The position numbers were made by a program, and so were the translations under genes. A stretch of 64,000 bases of DNA from Pelagomonas calceolata (Eukaryota; Sar; Pelagophyceae; Pelagomonadales; Pelagomonadaceae): assembly GCA_918797485.1 (NCBI GenBank), contig CAKKNE010000003.1, positions 310,001 through 374,000 on the forward strand, written 5' to 3'. The notes under the pieces are model-generated. The model was not told the DNA's origin. It ran no database searches and saw only the letters and a program-made list of their open reading frames with translations. Positions 52,449 to 58,951 of the stretch are shown one piece after another. The first letter of the stretch is position 1; each line of letters begins with the position of its first letter.

Positions 52449-53345
52449 ATGATCTACAGCACACAGCAGGACCGCTTCTGGGACTTCATGTCGATTGAAT
52501 GTCGCAACAACCGCACCGACGCGATTGCGATGGAGGCCATGAGCAAGGAGTTCAGCGGCGTCGCGCGGACGCCGGGCGACGCCGCGAGCCAGCGCCACGT
52601 CAAGCTCTGCGAGCGGAACATCGCGCGGTCGGGCCAGCACATCGTCGGCGTCATGGAGAACGCGGCTAGCAAGACCATGTTCTTGTATACGGTCGGCAAC
52701 GCGATGGACGGCGGTGCGGAGTTCCTCTGCCGCGGCGTCCACGTCTCGAAGGCGCGGTCCGTCGCGCGGTGCATGAACATGCTCCGGCGCCGCCGCCGCG
52801 AGGGCCACCCCGTCTTCGCGGGCCAGCGCGCGGGCAGCGAGGACGGCTCGGAGAGCTACGCGATCCAGGAGCCCGCCGACGCCGCGCGCGTCCGCAAGAA
52901 TTTCACGTGCCTCGCGACGAAGATGCACGGCCATTCACGTTACCCGCTCCTCGAGCTCGTCGCGCAGGGCTCGCAACAAGAGGTCTTGGCCCAGGGCCTC
53001 GTCGACATGGGCGTCGAGGAGTCGTTCGAGGCCGCGGCCCGGAAGGTCGCCGAGATGGGGCCCCTGCCGATCGGCAACGACCGCGACGGCTACCGCCCCG
53101 CCGGGCGCGCGCAGACGGCGAAGGAGATCATCCGGTCGCGGCGCAAGGGCACGGAGGCGTGGCGGTCCTGTAACATGTGCGAGAAGACCGAGGCCGCCCT
53201 CGGCAAGAAGCTTTCGGCCTGCGCGAGTTGCGGGCGCGCGTGGTACTGCTCGCGCGAGTGCCAGAAGAGCCACTGGAAGTCGCACAAAACTTTATGCAAG
53301 AACATCGTCAAGAACATCGGCTCCCAGAAGAACGCGGCGGACTAG
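52449..53345 (+). CDS. DUF4262 and MYND zinc-finger protein
   Basis: 298 residues. Residues about 45-165 resemble DUF4262 (HIVGVMENAASKTMFLYTVG, then AEFLCRGV). The C-terminal residues 241-283 are a MYND zinc finger: CNMCEK, then CASCGRAWYCSRECQKSHW, then HKTLC, giving the C-C-C-C-C-C-H-C ligand order. MYND fingers bind Pro-rich peptides in transcriptional or signalling proteins. The protein looks complete and intronless. Large MYND families are common in pelagophyte-like algae, so this may be one of many paralogues. Confidence 0.85.
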   Translation: MIYSTQQDRFWDFMSIECRNNRTDAIAMEAMSKEFSGVARTPGDAASQRHVKLCERNIARSGQHIVGVMENAASKTMFLYTVGNAMDGGAEFLCRGVHVSKARSVARCMNMLRRRRREGHPVFAGQRAGSEDGSESYAIQEPADAARVRKNFTCLATKMHGHSRYPLLELVAQGSQQEVLAQGLVDMGVEESFEAAARKVAEMGPLPIGNDRDGYRPAGRAQTAKEIIRSRRKGTEAWRSCNMCEKTEAALGKKLSACASCGRAWYCSRECQKSHWKSHKTLCKNIVKNIGSQKNAAD

Positions 53346-53649
53346 ACGCCGCGCGGGCCGCTCGCGACCGGGCGTTTCGGCTTAATGTGTCTGATTCTTA
53401 TGAAGTAGCTCTTGTCCTCGGATGCGGATAGGTCCCAGGTCCCGCCGACAATAAGGGCTCGCTCTCGCTTCGGAGAGGGGTGACATGGGCGGCAGCAGCT
53501 CCAAATCCCTTGCAAAAAGCTCGTGCTGTCGCATCGCTCATTGCCAGTGTGGTTGCGAAAGCGCGTCTCAAAGGTCAAACAAATTGCAACATCGACATCA
53601 ATCTTGGAACGCCAAGGCAGCATATACATTGCTAGGCAGAGTGGTCACC
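53346..53649. other. Gap before triosephosphate isomerase, with in-frame upstream ATG
   Basis: 304 bases. An ATG at 53485 is in frame with the isomerase start at 53650 with no stop between, so this stretch may be coding leader rather than 5' UTR. No other signal is seen. Confidence 0.5.
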
Positions 53650-54498
53650 ATGGCTGCATTAATCGCAGCACTAATGTTGTCCACTGCTGCCGGGTACAGC
53701 TCGCCGCGAGCACCGGTTGTGGCAGGCAATTGGAAGATGAATCCCAGCACCTCGGCCGAGGCCGTCGCCTTAGCCGAAGCACTGGAAGCGGTCGACGGCC
53801 GAGAGGTCGTCGTTTTTCCGCCGACGTGCTACCTTGACGCCGTCGCGACGAAAGCCAACAAAAACGTCGCCTTGGGCGCGCAGGACGTCTGCGTGCTAGC
53901 GGAAAGCGGCGCGTACACCGGCGCGGTATCATTACCGATGCTGAAGAGCATGCCGCGCGTCGATTATGTCTTATGCGGCCACAGCGAGCGGCGATCGCTC
54001 TTCTCGGATGATGATGATGCGATCCGCGCCAAGGTCCGCGGCGCGTTGGATGCGGGCTTCGCGGCGATGCTCTGTATTGGGGAAACCCAGCAGGAGTACG
54101 AGCTCGGCGTCACTGATGATGTGTGCGCCTTACAGCTCGCCAAGGCGCTCGAGGGCGTCACGGCGGCCGAGATGGCGAACATTGTGGTCGCGTACGAGCC
54201 GGTCTGGGCCATCGGCACGGGGCTGGTGTGCCCGGCAGACGTCGCGCAGCGCGTCCACTCGTCGATCCGGCAGCGACTCCGGGCGACCTACGATTCTTCT
54301 GTGGCCGACTCGTGCCGCATTTTGTATGGGGGCTCGGTGAACCCGAGCGTCATCGACGGCCTCATGCGCCAGAGCGACATCGACGGCGTTTTGGTGGGCG
54401 GCGCCTCGCTCGACGCAGCAACGTTCGGGCAGATCGCGTCCTTCCACACGGGCTGGTGGCGCACGCGCAGTTTCCTGAAGAAGGTTTTTAGACGCTAA
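53650..54498 (+). CDS. TPI: Plastid-type triosephosphate isomerase
   Basis: 282 residues from the ATG at 53650. The N-terminus (MAALIAALMLSTAAGYSSPR) is a signal peptide for ER/plastid entry. Catalytic motifs are complete: GNWKMN (Lys), VLCGHSERR (His) and AYEPVWAIGTG (Glu), with the phosphate loop LYGGSVNP. It interconverts glyceraldehyde 3-phosphate and dihydroxyacetone phosphate, a Calvin-cycle step in the plastid. The C-terminus has a short basic extension after the barrel (GWWRTRSFLKKVFRR). The upstream in-frame ATG at 53485 would add 55 residues (MGGSSSKSLAKSSCC) and hide the signal peptide, so alternative starts could give two locations. Confidence 0.93.
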   Translation: MAALIAALMLSTAAGYSSPRAPVVAGNWKMNPSTSAEAVALAEALEAVDGREVVVFPPTCYLDAVATKANKNVALGAQDVCVLAESGAYTGAVSLPMLKSMPRVDYVLCGHSERRSLFSDDDDAIRAKVRGALDAGFAAMLCIGETQQEYELGVTDDVCALQLAKALEGVTAAEMANIVVAYEPVWAIGTGLVCPADVAQRVHSSIRQRLRATYDSSVADSCRILYGGSVNPSVIDGLMRQSDIDGVLVGGASLDAATFGQIASFHTGWWRTRSFLKKVFRR

Positions 54499-54516
54499 GG
54501 AACACAACAACTATTA

Positions 54517-55635
54517 TTACATGAGTCCCTTTCGGAACCCCTCCAACACGTCGGCGCAGGACTCGATCGATTCGATGCGATCGACGCCCCGGCCGGCCTG
54601 CCAGATTTCTACCTGGTCGTCGAACGCAGCCTTCTTGTAGGTTTCCATGGCCTGCTTGAGCCTGCGTGAAATGAGCGGTCTTGCCACGCCATCGTCGCGT
54701 CGATGGCGTGGATTCACACGCCGGGGCGACATCAACGTCCGCGTGAGCGTCTTCGTGTACCTATTGCGGAGGAGCCAGGCGACCAACGCGTTCACGCGCA
54801 GCCCGCCGGCCGCGAGCTGGTCCGTCTTTATGACCGAAGAGTTCGTCCCCGCCAGCTTGTTCGTCCAGACGATGTCGTCACCCGTCGCAGCGACGATGGC
54901 GTCCTTGTAGGATTGGGTTACTTGCGCTTCGTGCGTCGCCAGGAAGCGCGTGCCGACGCTCGCCCCCGCGTAGCCCAGGTCGAGCGCTCGTCGCAGGTCA
55001 GCTCCGTCGGCCACGGCGCCCGCCTGGATCAGGGGCAGACCGATGCCTCGCAACTGTTCGGCGAACATCTCCGCTGATCTATTACCTGTCTGCCCACCCA
55101 TCGCATCATTTAAGCATATCAGACCGTCCACGCCACTTGCAGCGACCTTCTCCGCGACTCTAGGTGTGTGAACGTCGTGGTAAATCTTGATGCCCCTTGG
55201 TTTCGCGAACGCGACGATGCGGTCCGGCTTGCCCAGCGAGGTCAGGAAAAACTTTACTCCTTCGTCGGCGGCGACGTGCATCCACTCGTCCATTTGTTTT
55301 TTGTACTTCTTATTTTCGAGGATAGTGAAGTTCACGCCAAACGGCTTGTCCGTGAGGCGCTTGATCAGTTGTAACCCTTCACGAAAATCATGACCGTAGA
55401 GGTGCGTGAGCGAGATTGGCTGCACGACGCCCAAGCCGCCGGCAGCGCTCACTGCCGCGACCAATTCCGGGTTGCTCCCTGGATACATGGGGCCCTTTAT
55501 GACCGGTACCGCGCACCCAGCGTCGTCGAGGAAGCGCTGCGTCGCCGCTGAAACCGCACTGCTGAGGGGCCTGGAACCCAATCGCGGAGCAACGATGGCA
55601 CGCCGCAGCGGCGTCGTTGCCAATCGCCTCAACAT
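54517..55635 (-). CDS. Nitronate monooxygenase (2-nitropropane dioxygenase family)
   Basis: Exons 54761-55635 and 54517-54661 give 339 residues from the ATG at 55635. The N-terminus (LRRLATTPLRRAIVAPRLG) is Arg-rich, like a mitochondrial presequence. The body is an FMN-binding TIM barrel of the nitronate monooxygenase family: KGPMYPGSNPELVAAVSAAG, GLGVVQP, KPFGVNFTI, ICLNDAMGGQTG, LPLIQAGAVADG and GYAGASVGTRFLAT. The enzyme oxidises nitronates such as propionate-3-nitronate. The 99-nt intron is a multiple of three without stops, so the unspliced frame also reads through; the spliced form (WLLRNRLKQAMETYKKA) is the family-like one. Confidence 0.88.
   Translation of the reverse strand: MLRRLATTPLRRAIVAPRLGSRPLSSAVSAATQRFLDDAGCAVPVIKGPMYPGSNPELVAAVSAAGGLGVVQPISLTHLYGHDFREGLQLIKRLTDKPFGVNFTILENKKYKKQMDEWMHVAADEGVKFFLTSLGKPDRIVAFAKPRGIKIYHDVHTPRVAEKVAASGVDGLICLNDAMGGQTGNRSAEMFAEQLRGIGLPLIQAGAVADGADLRRALDLGYAGASVGTRFLATHEAQVTQSYKDAIVAATGDDIVWTNKLAGTNSSVIKTDQLAAGGLRVNALVAWLLRNRYTKTLTRTLMSPRRVNPRHRRDDGVARPLISRRLKQAMETYKKAAFDDQVEIWQAGRGVDRIESIESCADVLEGFRKGLM
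54662..54760 (-). other. In-frame intron of the nitronate monooxygenase gene
   Basis: 99 nt, donor GTACACGA, acceptor TTTCACGCAG. It contains CCACGCCATCGACGCGACGA followed by TGGCG, a near-perfect hairpin of the intron-associated motif. Retention would add 33 residues without a stop. Confidence 0.75.
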
Positions 55636-55694
55636 GTCCGAATTGGTCCCTGCTCGCTCTGCAGGCACGATTGGAGCCGCAGAGCTATGATGTA

Positions 55695-55717
55695 GCTAGC
55701 GGCAAGTAAGGCACTAG
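55695..55717 (-). promoter_or_regulatory. CTAGTGCCTTAC...CGCTAGC promoter-like element
   Basis: On the minus strand it reads CTAGTGCCTTAC, then TTGC, then CGCTAGC. It is 60 bp from the ATG at 55635 and 85 bp from the ATG at 55802. Confidence 0.65.
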
Positions 55718-55801
55718 GAATGCCAGAGATGCAGTCCACGCCCACGGCGCCGCATTGCTCACATAGCTGCTCACAAGCAAGAACACGACTCAATTCCAGC
55801 A

Positions 55802-56681
55802 ATGCTGCGATTACTCGTGCTGTGCTATGCTGCTCGAAGCGCCTGCGGCTTCGTAACTCCACCCACAACTACAAAGCTGGCACCACTCCGGTCAGGAGGC
55901 CCGCCAGTCGTCGAAAGGCCGTCGCCGGACATACTGTTGAGCGCAAGGGATGACCAGACCCAACAACTCGGCTTCGCAGCCATTTGCGGAGGAATTGCGG
56001 TCGGCACCGCCGCCTGCGTGGCCGGTCTCAGCGGGCTGGAGAGCGTGCTGCCGGACGGCTGGTTCGGGGCGTGGCGCGACTACACGTGGCCCCTGCCGCT
56101 CGGAGGCATCTTCGCGGCGGCGGGCGTGGCGCACTTTACGCTTGCCGATGCGTTTATAGCTATCGTGCCGCCGAAAGGCACGTGGGGAGGCCTCTGGCAG
56201 GTGCCGGCGCCGGGCGCCGAGGAATTGAACCTCAGTTACGCGGAGTACCACTGCTACTGGACGGGCGTCGCCGAATTTCTGGGAGGCGTCGGCCTCGCGG
56301 GCGCCGGCCTCGGGCTCCTCCCGCTTCCCGTTCAGCTTCCCGCGTTCGGGCTCTTTTTGCTCGTTGCTGCCGTGACGTATACTCGCGGCGTCATGTCACA
56401 CGGGGCCGCGTCGATAGCGTCAAGCGAGTGCCCACGCAGGCCTGCAAATATCTATATGGCGACGCACGATGCGCGCGGCACAGTGCACAAATCTCGCGGC
56501 GCTCTCTGAATCGTGCCCTCCACGCCATCGACGCGACGCCTGCACCCGATTGACTGGTCGATTTGCGCACAGGCAAATGGGCCCCGACGTGCCGCCCATT
56601 CCGTACCCGAACGGGCACATTGGCCGTGGCGTCGCGCAGTGCGTACTGCTCGCATTCTTTTGGAAGCTTACGTTTCAATAA
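55802..56681 (+). CDS. Plastid-targeted multi-pass membrane protein (DoxX-like layout)
   Basis: Exons 55802-56472 and 56573-56681 give 259 residues. The N-terminus ([20 protein letters not shown]) is a signal peptide with an A-C-G-F-V cleavage region that resembles plastid import signals with Phe at +1. Hydrophobic segments lie near 55-75, 92-115, 155-175, 180-200 and the C-terminus ([11 protein letters not shown]). A conserved-looking segment, [19 protein letters not shown], and the C-terminal [17 protein letters not shown] resemble DoxX-like families seen in diatoms and pelagophytes. Function is unknown. The GC donor at 56473 is the only junction that keeps the C-terminal frame. Confidence 0.65.
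56473..56572 (+). mobile_element. Introner element forming the intron of the plastid membrane protein gene
   Basis: The element is 56481-56572 (92 nt), with ends CAGTGCACAAATC and GATTTGCGCACAG and the interior motif CCACGCCATCGACGCGACG. The donor that keeps the frame is GC at 56473, exactly 8 nt before the element. The right 8-mer GCAAATGG shares only GC with the left GCGCGGCA, so the target duplication has decayed or the insertion was complex. Confidence 0.8.
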
Positions 56682-56717
56682 CAAGTTACTATGTAGGGGG
56701 CGAGCTATGGAACCGCG

Positions 56718-57644
56718 TCATCGATCAGGCCTCACGGCCCGCCCCCAGAACATCCGCTGCACCTCGGGGCTGTTCACGAACCCTTCGATGTCGGAGAAGC
56801 AGTACACCGCGACGAGGCGCTCGCCCTTCACCTCCGAGACGCGGTGAAGCGACGTGCGCCCTGCAAAGATCTGGAGGGTCCCCGGCGCGAACGGCGCTGT
56901 CCGGACGGAGGGGCATGCGGCGCCGGCGGGCTCGACGGCGTACTCCGAGTGGTCGTTAATCACAGCTGCGGTCGTCTCGAAAGCTAAGTCGTCGACCGAC
57001 CGCCGGAGCGGCTCCGTGAACTCAAAAGCCCCACCTTCCGCCGCTTGAACCAGCGACAACGTGACGGTAAATTCCGATTCGTCGTAGTGCCAGGCGTGGG
57101 CCCAGCCCGAGCGAAACACGTTGATCGACGCGGCGCCCAGCGGGTCCGCCAGCCGATGGGCATTTTTGCCGGTGATGGCCTTGACGAGCCCCAGCAGTTC
57201 ATCGCTCGCATATAGAGCCCGGATGGCCCTACTGGAATCGAGCTCGTCGCACGCCGTCGATGCGACCCTCGTCCGCATCTGCTTGTTCCGCACATGCTCG
57301 GGCCCCAGCTTCGCATCGGTAGAAAGCTGGTAGGCGTTGTGCGTGTCGTCCGTGGCAAAGGCAGAAGGCGCCGCGGCCGTCGCCTCGGCCACGGCGTCGG
57401 AGAGGGCAGCTTCCATCAAGAAGCACGGAAAACTTGCGCAGCCCGTCGCCGCCAAATCACTCCGCGCCTTCTCAACGAGCGCGCGGCCTTCCGCCGATCT
57501 AAGGTCGCCGATCGGGTACCTTTCAAGATTTACAAGATCTCCGAGCGCCGGCCGCAACGGAAACGACTCGCGAGGCCTCGGCGAGGGCGCGGCGACGACG
57601 CTGTGCAGCAGGAGCGGTATCGTGACCAGCAGCACGAGCCTCAT
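56718..57644 (-). CDS. Secreted or ER/plastid 2OG-Fe(II) oxygenase
   Basis: 308 residues with a signal peptide (RLVLLVTIPLLLHSVVAA). The core has the double-stranded beta-helix iron site: AWHYDESEFTVTLSL (His-x-Asp) near residue 185, the distal His in RTSLHRVSEV near 264, and the 2-oxoglutarate Arg in GERLVAVYCFS. The N-terminal part (YPIGDLRSAEGRALVEKAR) is helical. Substrate is unknown; the set of residues fits a hydroxylase acting on a peptide or small molecule. Its ATG overlaps the stop of the next upstream gene by ATGA. Confidence 0.85.
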   Translation of the reverse strand: MRLVLLVTIPLLLHSVVAAPSPRPRESFPLRPALGDLVNLERYPIGDLRSAEGRALVEKARSDLAATGCASFPCFLMEAALSDAVAEATAAAPSAFATDDTHNAYQLSTDAKLGPEHVRNKQMRTRVASTACDELDSSRAIRALYASDELLGLVKAITGKNAHRLADPLGAASINVFRSGWAHAWHYDESEFTVTLSLVQAAEGGAFEFTEPLRRSVDDLAFETTAAVINDHSEYAVEPAGAACPSVRTAPFAPGTLQIFAGRTSLHRVSEVKGERLVAVYCFSDIEGFVNSPEVQRMFWGRAVRPDR

Positions 57645-58006
57645 AGCGCCTCGTGGGGCTCCGGCCCCGGCGTGAAGACGTCGTTGAGTTCGATCTCGTC
57701 CCGGCTTTCGGCGAAGTGCGCCTGCTGCTGCGGCGACAGCGCGTCCCAGCCGAAGGCCGCGGGGTTCGGCGGCGGCGGCTGCGTGCCGTTGCGGATGGCG
57801 CTGATGATCGCCTCGAGGTGCGCGTCCTGCGCCTTACTTAAGTGCTCCGGCTCGAAGCCCGTGACGCGCGGCTCGCTCGAGCCGTCGAGGAAGGGCGGCG
57901 GCGCGGGCCGGATGCCGATCTTGATTTCCTGCTTCTGTTCCGGAGGTGTCTCGCCGGTCTTCTGCTTCTTCTCGGGTGGCGGCTTGGCGTCGGCAAAGTC
58001 TGCCAT
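57641..58006 (-). CDS. Small hydrophilic protein, unknown, overlapping the 2OG oxygenase start
   Basis: 121 residues from the ATG at 58006. It is Pro/Lys/Glu-rich at first (KPPPEKKQKTGETPPEQKQE), then IRPAPPPFLDGSSEPRVTGF, a helical segment (LSKAQDAHLEAIISAIRNGT) and an acidic C-terminus. No signal peptide or membrane segment. Its TGA stop and the ATG of the oxygenase share ATGA at 57641-57644 on the minus strand. Either the two are read from separate transcripts, the C-terminus of one is spliced differently, or a two-gene transcript exists. The promoter-like element at 58167 lies 161 bp upstream. Confidence 0.6.
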   Translation of the reverse strand: MADFADAKPPPEKKQKTGETPPEQKQEIKIGIRPAPPPFLDGSSEPRVTGFEPEHLSKAQDAHLEAIISAIRNGTQPPPPNPAAFGWDALSPQQQAHFAESRDEIELNDVFTPGPEPHEAL

Positions 58007-58166
58007 CTAGGAGAGGGGTGCTGCCGGTGGTCCACACGTCACAGTTCTCGAAGCGCTGCCGGGGCACGACTCAGCGGCCACGACTGAGCACGCTACGCCC
58101 ACTTTGCGCCGCGGAGGGTACCGCTCACCGCGTTTTTGGCCGGCCTGCTTAAGCTTGCTTTGCTTG

Positions 58167-58189
58167 CTAGTGTCTTACCGGTCGCTAGC
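58167..58189 (+). promoter_or_regulatory. CTAGTGTCTTAC...CGCTAGC promoter-like element
   Basis: It reads CTAGTGTCTTAC, then CGGT, then CGCTAGC. It is 161 bp upstream of the minus-strand ATG at 58006, so here it faces away from the gene it serves. It lies 50 bp beyond the stop of the dynein light chain gene. Confidence 0.65.
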
Positions 58190-58239
58190 ACCTCCGGCCG
58201 CCGCGCAAACGAAACCTACTAACCAAAGACCCTTAGCGC

Positions 58240-58575
58240 CTATGCCGTCTTGTACATCATCACGGCGAAGTTGTCGACCTTGAAGGAGCAGAAGTGCCGG
58301 GTCTCGTGCGTCGCGAAGGCCCCATAACTCCGGCCCACGACGACGTGCCAGTAGGGGCTCCACTTCTCGTCGAACTTCTTCTTTATGCGGCCCACGGACG
58401 CGTTGCCCGCGTCCTCGTCGTCGTAGGACTTGCCCTCGGCCTGGAGCGCGCCGAGCTCCTCGTGGAACGTCTGGATCGCATCCTTCAGGATGTCGTCGGG
58501 CATGTCGCAGGGCAGCCGCAGGCGCGCGCCCCACATGTTCGTGAATTCCACATTCTTCTGGGCGTCGTCGCCCAT
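58240..58575 (-). CDS. Dynein light chain LC8-type
   Basis: 111 residues. It matches the LC8 family in order: CDMPDDILKDAIQTFHEELG (helices), RIKKKFDEKWSPYWHVVVGR, SYGAFATHETRHFCSFKV, and the closing strand FAVMMYKTA. LC8 dimers link dynein intermediate chains and many other partners; outer-arm axonemal members also exist. An N-terminal extension (MGDDAQKNVEFTNMWGAR) is typical of axonemal or divergent members. Length is normal for the family. Confidence 0.93.
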   Translation of the reverse strand: MGDDAQKNVEFTNMWGARLRLPCDMPDDILKDAIQTFHEELGALQAEGKSYDDEDAGNASVGRIKKKFDEKWSPYWHVVVGRSYGAFATHETRHFCSFKVDNFAVMMYKTA

Positions 58576-58951
58576 CGTTCGAGCTTGCTATAGGTGTGAA
58601 TTTGGTCCTCTTCGTGGGCGTAGGCTACAGCGGCGTCTGGGCTGCCTCGATGGCGTTGCGGCTCCACAGGTGATGCTGGGGCAGCGGTGGTGGCCTCGAC
58701 GGGACTCGACGGGCGTGCCTCGGCGCGCGCTGGACAGCGGCGCTTCGATGGGGCTGCCCTCTAACTAGGACTTACCTGTACAGCCCCAAGTCTTACGAGC
58801 TTGTACGTCTGTGATGCGTAGTCCACTTGTTTAGGTGCACTCAGCCTTCCCATGCGCCACAGCGTATAGCTAGCTCTCTCCCTCCGGGTTGCGGGACGAT
58901 CGGTGACGCGCGGTGATACCTCCTGGGGACCTCCTGGGCACAGAAAAAGTA
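58576..58951. other. Intergenic between dynein light chain and the giant protein
   Basis: 376 bases. One partial motif GCCTCGATGGCGTTGCGG at about 58647. No gene, promoter-like element or other repeat seen. Confidence 0.5.
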
